DNA of 64,000 nt from Metellina segmentata (taxonomy: Eukaryota; Arthropoda; Arachnida; Araneae; Tetragnathidae). Within the stretch, counting starts at the first letter, position 1. Each line of letters opens with the position of its first letter. This document shows, piece after piece, positions 51,036-59,838 of this stretch. Both the position numbers and the translations under genes were made by a program. The notes beneath the pieces were generated by a model. The model was not told the origin of the DNA. It saw only the letters and a program-made list of their open reading frames with translations, and searched no databases. The DNA is taken from positions 62,626,998 through 62,690,997 of the forward strand of contig OX375876.1 of the NCBI GenBank assembly GCA_947359465.1, written 5' to 3'.

Positions 51036-51127
51036 AAAAATAATAATACGTGGATTCGAACCCAGCAAAAGGTAATCGCGGCCAACGGTTTTTACACATG
51101 CACTTAAGCCGTTGGGCCACGACCACC
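51036..51127 (-). ncRNA. tRNA-like pol III unit 3, left arm
   Basis: A box TGGCCCAACGG (51119-51109) and B box GGTTCGAATCC (51062-51052) are both consensus, about 47 bases apart, with a T5 run downstream. The ends do not form an acceptor stem. Confidence 0.45.
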
Positions 51128-51398
51128 TAAATGATTGTGTTATATTAAATAGAGTCTATTGTTTTGTTAATGCGTATAGTACATACTATCAGAGATTGAA
51201 AAGTCTAGAAGCTTCTGGAACGTGTGACTCATGTTTTTTTTTTTATCATGTATAAGGTTAATTAAGATAATAGAGTTAAACATGGACTCGCCGATAGGAT
51301 TTAAGTAAATGAGAAACTTTACTATTTAAGGGAATGTTGTTTTATGATTGTAAGAGAAGAAATATTAGAACTAGATCACCCAATGATTCACATATGAC

Positions 51399-51593
51399 AT
51401 GTCTGAACTGGAACTTTCTATAGATAATGGTTATCAGATTGTTATTAGCCAATTAGAATTGAATGTACTATTTATAAAAGAGTTAAGATTTCATACAGAT
51501 CTGTATAACGTTCTTAAGCATTTTGGAGCTTGTTTGACCTACTTTGCTGATCAACATGAAGCGATCCTGCAACTCGGAATCAACGCCTTCTAA
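51399..51593 (+). CDS. Small unrecognised protein, left arm
   Basis: A 64-codon frame overlaps the start of the next gene by 50 bases in another frame. It is Leu/Ile-rich with acidic residues near the start and would form helices; there is no known motif. It could be a short viral gene, an upstream frame that tunes the next gene, or chance. Confidence 0.25.
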   Translation: MSELELSIDNGYQIVISQLELNVLFIKELRFHTDLYNVLKHFGACLTYFADQHEAILQLGINAF

Positions 51594-52473
51594 GCTTGTT
51601 AGGTATACAAGTAACACTAAATCGTGTACCTTTTCTGCTAACGCTATGCCAAACTACTACTACTTAGGTGACCATAAATATGTCTATGTGTCGGACTTTG
51701 CTAACACGGTTCGAGTGCACATTAGGCAATTTCAACTGGACGCTGAGGGGCTGCTTTCACCCACAAAAGATGGTATTACCATGACGCCGTTCCTGTGGTA
51801 CCACTTCTGCAATGAAATGGATGTTATAGCCTTGCCTTTTCGACCCGGAACTGTGAACGTTGTGCGGGACTGCCTTATGATTGCTAAGGACTACAATGGC
51901 GACGACATTTATGTATCCATACAGCGTTATTATCAAAAGGAATACAAGCGCATGTTTCAACAAAATACGGTGATGCTTTCGGAAAGTGAATGGAGTGAGT
52001 TAAAAAATGTGTGTAAAGTGCTAGACGACAACATTACCAAAGTAATGTTTGGTACTGTACTCATTGAACTGTTGAAATTTGAAGCTCGCAAGTGTGCGCT
52101 TCGTACAGATGTCAGTTGCGAGGATGCGGAAATGTGCTTAACAACATCACTCACAGAGGTTTTGAGAGAGCACATTAGTAAAAGTGTGCAGTGTGTGTTT
52201 GATTGCTACGGCTGCCAGCAGCAGTATGCAAATCAACTAGGGCACGAGTGTATGACTTATAGCGATGAACAAAAGCTACTAACTTATGGTAAGCTAGCTA
52301 TTTTTAACATGAACTTGAAAGACATTGCAGTAGAATTTGTTAATAGTAATAATAATTTATGTTGCTATATAACGGACGGTTATTTAAGAAATATTAATAT
52401 TCAGCGTTTACTAGAAAGCGCTAAAGAATTATATACTGCTGTTGATTATAGTGTTCCTTATAAATCATATTAA
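51544..52473 (+). CDS. Protein with two PC4-like repeats and a zinc-type cluster, left arm
   Basis: This frame has 309 residues; the true start may be the Met at residue 5, as the text after it is basic and Ser-rich like PC4 N-termini. Residues 38-95 follow the PC4 (SUB1 p15) single-strand-DNA-binding fold pattern: a Gly then KYVYV strand, VRVHIRQF strand, DAEG turn, PTKDGITM strand and a Trp-containing helix. Residues 103-165 look like a second, more diverged repeat (IYVSIQRYY, VMLSESEW, LKNV..LDD). PC4 works as a dimer, so two repeats could form a built-in dimer. Then comes C-x2-C-x9-H-x-C at 221-236, kept in the diverged paralogue at 55540, so probably metal-binding. I infer single-strand DNA binding in viral replication or transcription. 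AATAAA overlaps the stop codon. Confidence 0.7.
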   Translation: MLINMKRSCNSESTPSKLVRYTSNTKSCTFSANAMPNYYYLGDHKYVYVSDFANTVRVHIRQFQLDAEGLLSPTKDGITMTPFLWYHFCNEMDVIALPFRPGTVNVVRDCLMIAKDYNGDDIYVSIQRYYQKEYKRMFQQNTVMLSESEWSELKNVCKVLDDNITKVMFGTVLIELLKFEARKCALRTDVSCEDAEMCLTTSLTEVLREHISKSVQCVFDCYGCQQQYANQLGHECMTYSDEQKLLTYGKLAIFNMNLKDIAVEFVNSNNNLCCYITDGYLRNINIQRLLESAKELYTAVDYSVPYKSY

Positions 52474-52794
52474 TAAAAAGTATTATTTCACGTATATTAG
52501 TGTATGTCTTCATTGTTTACAGCTTAATTATTGTTACATGTAAGTTTTTATTTTCAGAGTAAAAGTATGCATCTTTATTATGTCTTAGATTTAAAGATGT
52601 TTTTTTAAAAAAAACATAGTGTTTGATAGTGCAGCAACTGTTTTAAATTGTAAAGCATGAAATTCTAAACCAGCCAGAGTTTCAACTTTTAGAAATGTAT
52701 AGATACTGTGTCTTTAGATTTGCAGCTGATTTGTAGTTGAGATACCATAAACGTAAGTGACATTCAACTGCGTAACTTTAATTCAATTGATGTA

Positions 52795-53157
52795 ATGGCT
52801 AATCAGAAAATCAGAGAAATTTATTTGGATCCAACTCAGCCAGGAAGCTTCGGTGGTATAAATGCTGTTTACCGTGCATTAGAAAAACAGAAAAGTGAAA
52901 TACCCAGGAAACAGGTACAAGAATGGCTCAGCAAGCAAGATACTTACACACTTCACAAATCGGCCAGACACAATTTCCTAAGAAACCGCGTTATTGTAGG
53001 AGGTATAGACAAGCAGTTTCAATCTGATTTAGTTGACTTGCAATCTCTAGCCAAGTTCAATAAAGGGCATAAGACAAATATTTCCTATGAGCCAGTTATA
53101 AAAAGCCGTCACCTCAGCTTTTGGGCAATGCAAATGATTTTTGAGATGACCACATGA
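52795..53157 (+). CDS. Polinton-type integrase, truncated in the catalytic core, left arm
   Basis: Residues 1-93 match the start of Polinton/Maverick retroviral-like integrases: YLDPTQPGSFGG, the helix with KQVQEWLSKQ, YTLHKSARHNF, RNRVIVGGIDKQFQSDLVDL and KFNKGHK. D78 in QSDLVDL is the expected first catalytic Asp. The normal protein continues well beyond, with a second Asp and a Glu. Here the sequence jumps at about 53074 into the antisense of the next gene, so residues 94-120 are foreign. This copy cannot integrate DNA. The deletion also removed whatever lay between the integrase and its neighbour. Confidence 0.8.
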   Translation: MANQKIREIYLDPTQPGSFGGINAVYRALEKQKSEIPRKQVQEWLSKQDTYTLHKSARHNFLRNRVIVGGIDKQFQSDLVDLQSLAKFNKGHKTNISYEPVIKSRHLSFWAMQMIFEMTT

Positions 53158-53595
53158 TAGTTTTTCGATCTCTTTGTTGGTGATTAGAGCACATAGTACA
53201 TAGAATTTTGGACACCCAAAGTGTTCCAAGTTGATGTTTGGAATATTCAAGGCATCTAAGCGTTGTTTCTCAACACAACCACCTTTGTAAGCAATTAGGT
53301 ACTGAGAGACACTCTTTGTCTGCTTGTACAATTCCAAAAGTTTAGAGTCTAGACTTTCTAAGGGATACACGTTTTCCCATGCTATGGGACAGAAAGGAAG
53401 TCCACACACGTAATTTTCAACATATCGCACAGTTTTACGATCTTTGACACTAAGTTTATACTTATAAGGCGATAGGTTAAAACGAATACATGCAGCTACT
53501 TGCGATTTTATAGCGATGTAACCGTATTCACGTACTAAGAAACCTTTGTTAGTTTGAAATCCATTAAAATCCACAATTGCGCAAATGTTAAACAT
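53047..53595 (-). CDS. Conserved Cys/His protein of arthropod mobile elements, left arm
   Basis: This product has 182 residues. Order of recognisable blocks: AIVDFNGFQ near the start, KDRKTVRYVENYV, GLPF, LDSKLLELY, LIAYKGGCVEKQRLDAL, IPNINLEHFGCPKF and finally CGHLKNHLHCPKAEV..F..W. I recognise this as a family of small proteins found widely in arthropod genomes near virus-like elements. The early Asp and the AYKGG..EK block suggest an RNase H or exonuclease-like fold, but that is inference. The last 8 or so residues are read through the fusion point with the integrase, so the natural C-terminus may be lost. A TATATATAG box lies about 65 bases upstream (53657-53667). Confidence 0.55.
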   Translation of the reverse strand: MFNICAIVDFNGFQTNKGFLVREYGYIAIKSQVAACIRFNLSPYKYKLSVKDRKTVRYVENYVCGLPFCPIAWENVYPLESLDSKLLELYKQTKSVSQYLIAYKGGCVEKQRLDALNIPNINLEHFGCPKFYVLCALITNKEIEKLSCGHLKNHLHCPKAEVTAFYNWLIGNICLMPFIELG

Positions 53596-54223
53596 TGCTA
53601 TTCAAAAGCGTTATATGCTCGTGGAAAAATAATTGTAAACTGGAGACACAAAGAACTGAACTATATATAGCACCATATACTTACTAATCAGTAAAGTTAA
53701 TCTTATTTTAGTCTTTTATCTTTTGTGAGTAACAATAAACTCGTAAGTGAAGAATGTACTCAGAAAACACGTGCTTGTGATAATGTGACAAGTAAAGCTT
53801 TATGTTGTAATACAGGATTTTAACAAAAGGGGGGTATGCTTAAATGTGCATGTAATTTGTTCTTTTTTTTTGCTCTATCACGTAGATGAGTTGAATACAA
53901 TTCAATTCGGTGACTAAACTTGAGCAAGAAAAAAAAAATGTAACCAAATATAATTTATACTCGAGGAACCTGTTTTTTTACTTTCTTTAAAGTATACTGA
54001 TTTCTCTTGATTATGCTGTTTTATTTTTCTAAATTTACATCAGTAAATTGAATAACTTATTTATGGGCTCAAATCTTTGCCTTTTTGCTGAACAGAAATT
54101 AGTATCTTTGACTAGTATCCGATTTTTTAAAATTGACGAAGATAACCTTTATGAGGGGATTTAACTCAATAGGCCCTATAATTTTACACTTAAGAGTAAC
54201 AGAGCAGTATAGTTTTTAGGAAA
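53596..54223. other. Intergenic segment inside the left arm
   Basis: This is a likely shared promoter region between the divergent Cys/His-protein and IAP genes, AT-rich, with a TATATATAG near 53660 and a G5 run near 53831. I see no gene. The mirror is 58662-59289. Confidence 0.4.
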
Positions 54224-54775
54224 ATGAATAACCATTATGTAAATTTGAAGCCAAAATTTCCAAACATGTCTATGCTTAATAAACGCCTATCTACGTTTAG
54301 AGATTGGCCACGCACAAACTTTGACATTTGGGACCTGGCCGAAAACGGATTGTTTTATACGGGTGTATCGGACAGAGTCAGGTGTTATTGGTGTGGCGAA
54401 GGGCTTGAAAATTGGCAAGAAGAGGATGTAGTGAGACACGAACACGTAAAGTTTTATCCAAAATGTTTGGTAGCCCAGCAACAGCAAATGATTGCTGACC
54501 CTAGATCAAAAAGAACACCAACAGATGAAATTGTACAGGTGGATGAAATCAAGAATAATAAAAATGGTTTAATAAAACCCTATGTAAAAAATTACCCCTC
54601 AAACAACGACAAGGACGTACGACTTTGTAAAATTTGTTTAGAATCCGAAATGGATGCTACTTTACAGCCTTGCGGGCATCTGGTGACATGCATGAGATGT
54701 ACGAAAGGTCTCTTAACGTGTCCTATGTGCCGAACCAATATTTTACATAAAATTAAAACATACATTTGTTACTAA
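54224..54775 (+). CDS. Inhibitor-of-apoptosis protein (one BIR, one RING), left arm
   Basis: The product has 183 residues. The BIR domain (about 20-85) starts RLSTFRDWPR and keeps the zinc ligands C-x2-C-x16-H-x6-C (CYWC ... HVKFYPKC). After a Lys/Asn-rich linker comes a C-terminal RING with C-x2-C-x11-C-x-H-x3-C-x2-C-x6-C-x2-C (CKIC ... CPMC). All metal ligands are present. IAPs block cell death by binding caspases or their activators and act as ubiquitin ligases; viral versions usually hold back apoptosis during infection. One BIR plus RING is shorter than most host or baculovirus IAPs, which have two or more BIRs. It was probably taken from a host. Being intronless fits a viral gene. Whether it is expressed is unknown. 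Confidence 0.9.
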   Translation: MNNHYVNLKPKFPNMSMLNKRLSTFRDWPRTNFDIWDLAENGLFYTGVSDRVRCYWCGEGLENWQEEDVVRHEHVKFYPKCLVAQQQQMIADPRSKRTPTDEIVQVDEIKNNKNGLIKPYVKNYPSNNDKDVRLCKICLESEMDATLQPCGHLVTCMRCTKGLLTCPMCRTNILHKIKTYICY

Positions 54776-55426
54776 ACGTTATCTATCATTTATCAATTCA
54801 AGTAGTAGATGCAATTTTTAGTGACTAACTGAACATGACGTGAAAGAATTCCATAAGAGTGGTATTTTGAGTTTAATGTTATTAAAGTAATACATGTGCG
54901 GCAGCAAAAAGACTAGTAAGGAGGTCCGATACTTCTAAAATAATTATAAGACTTTCTATCAAGGACTTGTGGTAAAATCGTGTAGGAAAGACTTATACCT
55001 CTTCTAAATATATTAAATATAATAACTATTTTACGTATCTGTTGTTTGTTCATTACATGCTAAACCTATTTTGGATACAGGAATTTTAAAGTGCCTTAAA
55101 AAGGAGTTACAAATTGCTTTAAGAAAGATGTGTGTAAAAGTACTCTGTTAATGTAAGAATGTTAAAGCTGGAAATAAATATTGATATTTTGAAATTTTTT
55201 CCTTTTTTATTTTCTAATTGATTTTTTACTGCATAACTTTTTCTTTTTTATTATTCTTAATAAACTTTATTTTGCTTTTTCCTTTTTTTTTTAAAAAGAA
55301 CACAGTAACTTATATTTTTAGTTACTGCTTAACTTTTTTTTTCTTTTACTGTTAACCTTTTTTTTTACTTTTTACTGTTTAATTTTTTTTAATTGTTTAA
55401 CTTTTTTTAACATTATCAAAAAAAAA
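54776..55426. repeat. Low-complexity T-rich repeats, left of the centre
   Basis: After the IAP gene, from about 55190, the sequence becomes a run of degenerate units built on TTTTTACTGTTTAACTTTTT, at least five of them (55227, 55312, 55346, 55371, 55395). The last 75 bp recur in direct orientation as the central spacer 56406-56480 and inverted at about 57468-57545. Confidence 0.7.
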
Positions 55427-56405
55427 ACTATAATTGTTGTGTAGAATATTTTTTTTTGACAACACTGGATTGAAGATAAAATATTTATTGAAAAACATAA
55501 GAATCGGTAAAACAGTTAATATAATTGTAACACTGTGTTACAGTGTCTTGCAACCAACGAAGGAATGTGTTTCTATGCATCCGAAAACATGGTATATTCT
55601 TATGGAGAAGGTGAGCAAGTTTTTCGCGTTTGCAACTGCCTCCGACGTTAAAGTTATAGAGAAGGAAGTCTTCCTTTCTAAAGCGTCTGATGCTGAAAAA
55701 AATGAACTTGGTTTTACAACGTGTATTTCAGAAAAAAGAAAATTGTTTTCAGTTCTCGCCCCATTGTGTGTTTATGAATTCTGATCAGTACTTTAAATTG
55801 TGTGAATTTTACGCTAGTGTGTCATATGTATTGAAAATATCGCTTTTGACGTATTTGCTGCCATACTATGTGAAACTGGAAATCAAAAATGGTTATCCTG
55901 GTGAAAGCTACAAACTTTACTGCAGTAATACTGATAAATCTGATTGTTGTAGAGAAGTTATAGCTTCTCTCTGCAAGTGCCTAAAGGAAATTGTGGTAAA
56001 AAAATATTACTATTCTTTATGATTGCTTAGGTTGTAAGAATGAAATTGTCAATCAATCTGTACATGCTTGCATGAAGATGAGTGTTGACGAACGCTTTTG
56101 CGAATATTTCACCCTTGTTTTATGTGCTGTTAACTGGAAAGAGTTTGCTATTAATTTTCTAAGAGAGAGCAATAAAATATTAAACTTTATGACATAATAT
56201 TAGAGGGCAACTTTTTTTGAGAATTTGAATACAGCAGATATTTTCAATACTGTTAGAGAAATGTATGTACAAGACTTGTAAGATATGTATGTTATAACAA
56301 TTATATTAACTGTTTTACCGATTCTTATGTTTTTCAATAAATATTTTATCTTCAATCCAGTGTTGTCAAAAAAAAATATTCTACACAACAATTATAGTTT
56401 TTTTT
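55427..56405. repeat. Nested inverted-repeat block G, left copy
   Basis: A sequence of about 100 bp that includes TATAATTGTTGTGTAGAAT and AGATAAAATATTTATTG stands at 55427-55530 and inverted at 56305-56405. Between them lies the broken paralogue of the PC4-like gene. A full inverted copy of the block follows at 56480-57458. Confidence 0.85.
55540..56285 (+). pseudogene. 5'-truncated, frameshifted paralogue of the PC4-like gene, left copy
   Basis: The paralogue starts at a point equal to residue 72 of the 309-residue protein (PTKECVSMHPKTW against PTKDGITMTPFLW). Similarity continues through QRVFQKK, a VFMNSDQY helix and DCLGCKNEIVNQSVHACM, which keeps all of C-x2-C-x9-H-x-C, to the end (NTADIFNTVREMY). 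The reading frame changes near 55693 and near 56000, both at runs of seven A, and is lost again before the end. The first PC4 half-domain is missing, replaced by the inverted-repeat sequence. The divergence from the intact gene is large, so this is an old paralogue and not a recent copy. Confidence 0.75.
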
Positions 56406-56480
56406 CTTTTACTGTTAACCTTTTTTTTTACTTTTTACTGTTTAATTTTTTTTAATTGTTTAACTTTTTTTAACATTATC
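56406..56480. other. Central spacer of the palindrome
   Basis: 75 bp of T-rich sequence that is a third, direct copy of about 55342-55418. It is the only part of the element without a mirror partner at its own position. Confidence 0.75.
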
Positions 56481-56599
56481 AAAAAAAAACTATAATTGTT
56501 GTGTAGAATATTTTTTTTTGACAACACTGGATTGAAGATAAAATATTTATTGAAAAACATAAGAATCGGTAAAACAGTTAATATAATTGTTATAACATA

Positions 56600-57345
56600 C
56601 ATATCTTACAAGTCTTGTACATACATTTCTCTAACAGTATTGAAAATATCTGCTGTATTCAAATTCTCAAAAAAAGTTGCCCTCTAATATTATGTCATAA
56701 AGTTTAATATTTTATTGCTCTCTCTTAGAAAATTAATAGCAAACTCTTTCCAGTTAACAGCACATAAAACAAGGGTGAAATATTCGCAAAAGCGTTCGTC
56801 AACACTCATCTTCATGCAAGCATGTACAGATTGATTGACAATTTCATTCTTACAACCTAAGCAATCATAAAGAATAGTAATATTTTTTTACCACAATTTC
56901 CTTTAGGCACTTGCAGAGAGAAGCTATAACTTCTCTACAACAATCAGATTTATCAGTATTACTGCAGTAAAGTTTGTAGCTTTCACCAGGATAACCATTT
57001 TTGATTTCCAGTTTCACATAGTATGGCAGCAAATACGTCAAAAGCGATATTTTCAATACATATGACACACTAGCGTAAAATTCACACAATTTAAAGTACT
57101 GATCAGAATTCATAAACACACAATGGGGCGAGAACTGAAAACAATTTTCTTTTTTCTGAAATACACGTTGTAAAACCAAGTTCATTTTTATCAGCATCAG
57201 ACGCTTTAGAAAGGAAGACTTCCTTCTCTATAACTTTAACGTCGGAGGCAGTTGCAAACGCGAAAAACTTGCTCACCTTCTCCATAAGAATATACCATGT
57301 TTTCGGATGCATAGAAACACATTCCTTCGTTGGTTGCAAGACACT
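56600..57345 (-). pseudogene. 5'-truncated, frameshifted paralogue of the PC4-like gene, right copy
   Basis: Mirror of 55540-56285 with a few differences: ATAAAAA in place of the A7 run at the first frame change, and two bases fewer just before the coding similarity begins. The frame changes are otherwise shared. Confidence 0.75.
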
Positions 57346-57458
57346 AACACAGTGTTACAATTATATTAACTGTTTTACCGATTCTTATGTTTTTCAATAA
57401 ATATTTTATCTTCAATCCAGTGTTGTCAAAAAAAAATATTCTACACAACAATTATAGT

Positions 57459-58109
57459 TTTTTTTTTGATAATGTTAAAAAAAGTTAAACAATTAAAAAA
57501 AATTAAACAGTAAAAAGTAAAAAAAAAGGTTAACAGTAAAAGAAAAAAAAAGTTAAGCAGTAACTAAAAATATAAGTTACTGTGTTCTTTTTAAAAAAAA
57601 AAGGAAAAAGCAAAATAAAGTTTATTAAGAATAATAAAAAAGAAAAAGTTATGCAGTAAAAAATCAATTAGAAAATAAAAAAGGAAAAAATTTCAAAATA
57701 TCAATATTTATTTCCAGCTTTAACATTCTTACATTAACAGAGTACTTTTACACACATCTTTCTTAAAGCAATTTGTAACTCCTTTTTAAGGCACTTTAAA
57801 ATTCCTGTATCCAAAATAGGTTTAGCATGTAATGAACAAACAACAGATACGTAAAATAGTTATTATATTTAATATATTTAGAAGAGGTATAAGTCTTTCC
57901 TACACGATTTTACCACAAGTCCTTGATAGAAAGTCTTATAATTATTTTAGAAGTATCGGACCTCCTTACTAGTCTTTTTGCTGCCGCACATGTATTACTT
58001 TAATAACATTAAACTCAAAATACCACTCTTATGGAATTCTTTCACGTCATGTTCAGTTAGTCACTAAAAATTGCATCTACTACTTGAATTGATAAATGAT
58101 AGATAACGT
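57459..58109. repeat. Low-complexity A-rich repeats, right of the centre
   Basis: Mirror of the T-rich run at 54776-55426. Confidence 0.7.
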
Positions 58110-58661
58110 TTAGTAACAAATGTATGTTTTAATTTTATGTAAAATATTGGTTCGGCACATAGGACACGTTAAGAGACCTTTCGTACATCTCATGCATGTC
58201 ACCAGATGCCCGCAAGGCTGTAAAGTAGCATCCATTTCGGATTCTAAACAAATTTTACAAAGTCGTACGTCCTTGTCGTTGTTTGAGGGGTAATTTTTTA
58301 CATAGGGTTTTATTAAACCATTTTTATTATTCTTGATTTCATCCACCTGTACAATTTCATCTGTTGGTGTTCTTTTTGATCTAGGGTCAGCAATCATTTG
58401 CTGTTGCTGGGCTACCAAACATTTTGGATAAAACTTTACGTGTTCGTGTCTCACTACATCCTCTTCTTGCCAATTTTCAAGCCCTTCGCCACACCAATAA
58501 CACCTGACTCTGTCCGATACACCCGTATAAAACAATCCGTTTTCGGCCAGGTCCCAAATGTCAAAGTTTGTGCGTGGCCAATCTCTAAACGTAGATAGGC
58601 GTTTATTAAGCATAGACATGTTTGGAAATTTTGGCTTCAAATTTACATAATGGTTATTCAT
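58110..58661 (-). CDS. Inhibitor-of-apoptosis protein (one BIR, one RING), right arm
   Basis: Mirror copy with an identical product and intact metal ligands. Both copies face the centre of the palindrome. Confidence 0.9.
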   Translation of the reverse strand: MNNHYVNLKPKFPNMSMLNKRLSTFRDWPRTNFDIWDLAENGLFYTGVSDRVRCYWCGEGLENWQEEDVVRHEHVKFYPKCLVAQQQQMIADPRSKRTPTDEIVQVDEIKNNKNGLIKPYVKNYPSNNDKDVRLCKICLESEMDATLQPCGHLVTCMRCTKGLLTCPMCRTNILHKIKTYICY

Positions 58662-59289
58662 TTTCCTAAAAACTATACTGCTCTGTTACTCTTAAGTGTA
58701 AAATTATAGGGCCTATTGAGTTAAATCCCCTCATAAAGGTTATCTTCGTCAATTTTAAAAAATCGGATACTAGTCAAAGATACTAATTTCTGTTCAGCAA
58801 AAAGGCAAAGATTTGAGCCCATAAATAAGTTATTCAATTTACTGATGTAAATTTAGAAAAATAAAACAGCATAATCAAGAGAAATCAGTATACTTTAAAG
58901 AAAGTAAAAAAACAGGTTCCTCGAGTATAAATTATATTTGGTTACATTTTTTTTTTCTTGCTCAAGTTTAGTCACCGAATTGAATTGTATTCAACTCATC
59001 TACGTGATAGAGCAAAAAAAAAGAACAAATTACATGCACATTTAAGCATACCCCCCTTTTGTTAAAATCCTGTATTACAACATAAAGCTTTACTTGTCAC
59101 ATTATCACAAGCACGTGTTTTCTGAGTACATTCTTCACTTACGAGTTTATTGTTACTCACAAAAGATAAAAGACTAAAATAAGATTAACTTTACTGATTA
59201 GTAAGTATATGGTGCTATATATAGTTCAGTTCTTTGTGTCTCCAGTTTACAATTATTTTTCCACGAGCATATAACGCTTTTGAATAGCA

Positions 59290-59838
59290 ATGTTTAACAT
59301 TTGCGCAATTGTGGATTTTAATGGATTTCAAACTAACAAAGGTTTCTTAGTACGTGAATACGGTTACATCGCTATAAAATCGCAAGTAGCTGCATGTATT
59401 CGTTTTAACCTATCGCCTTATAAGTATAAACTTAGTGTCAAAGATCGTAAAACTGTGCGATATGTTGAAAATTACGTGTGTGGACTTCCTTTCTGTCCCA
59501 TAGCATGGGAAAACGTGTATCCCTTAGAAAGTCTAGACTCTAAACTTTTGGAATTGTACAAGCAGACAAAGAGTGTCTCTCAGTACCTAATTGCTTACAA
59601 AGGTGGTTGTGTTGAGAAACAACGCTTAGATGCCTTGAATATTCCAAACATCAACTTGGAACACTTTGGGTGTCCAAAATTCTATGTACTATGTGCTCTA
59701 ATCACCAACAAAGAGATCGAAAAACTATCATGTGGTCATCTCAAAAATCATTTGCATTGCCCAAAAGCTGAGGTGACGGCTTTTTATAACTGGCTCATAG
59801 GAAATATTTGTCTTATGCCCTTTATTGAACTTGGCTAG
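59290..59838 (+). CDS. Conserved Cys/His protein, right arm
   Basis: Mirror copy with the identical 182-residue product. A TATA box stands at about 59216-59223, some 70 bases before the ATG. It meets the integrase fragment tail to tail, sharing about 110 bases of opposite-strand coding sequence. Confidence 0.55.
   Translation: MFNICAIVDFNGFQTNKGFLVREYGYIAIKSQVAACIRFNLSPYKYKLSVKDRKTVRYVENYVCGLPFCPIAWENVYPLESLDSKLLELYKQTKSVSQYLIAYKGGCVEKQRLDALNIPNINLEHFGCPKFYVLCALITNKEIEKLSCGHLKNHLHCPKAEVTAFYNWLIGNICLMPFIELG

Larger units (their letters stand above)
49890..56405 (+). repeat. Left arm of the palindrome
   Basis: About 6.5 kb, reverse-complementary to 56480-62994. By eye there are only a few differences: a single-base change near 50773 in the left arm, one near 51346, one near 55695, and small indels such as two extra bases near 55543. 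The outermost 330 bp are GC-richer and hold G-rich runs near 49974-50010, a TGACGTCA site near 50058 and CTCF-like motifs. Confidence 0.9.

Noticed and set aside
50165..51119. Functional tRNA genes
   Set aside because: Promoter boxes are good, but acceptor, anticodon and T stems do not pair, so I list them as tRNA-like units only.
51757..52175. Minus-strand frames inside the PC4-like gene
   Set aside because: They overlap a gene with clear domain similarity, show no motif and recur in both arms only because the arms are copies.
56200..56687. 63-residue protein present on both sides of the centre
   Set aside because: It is the translation of inverted repeat A plus the 3' end of the broken paralogue read backwards, with no motif of its own.
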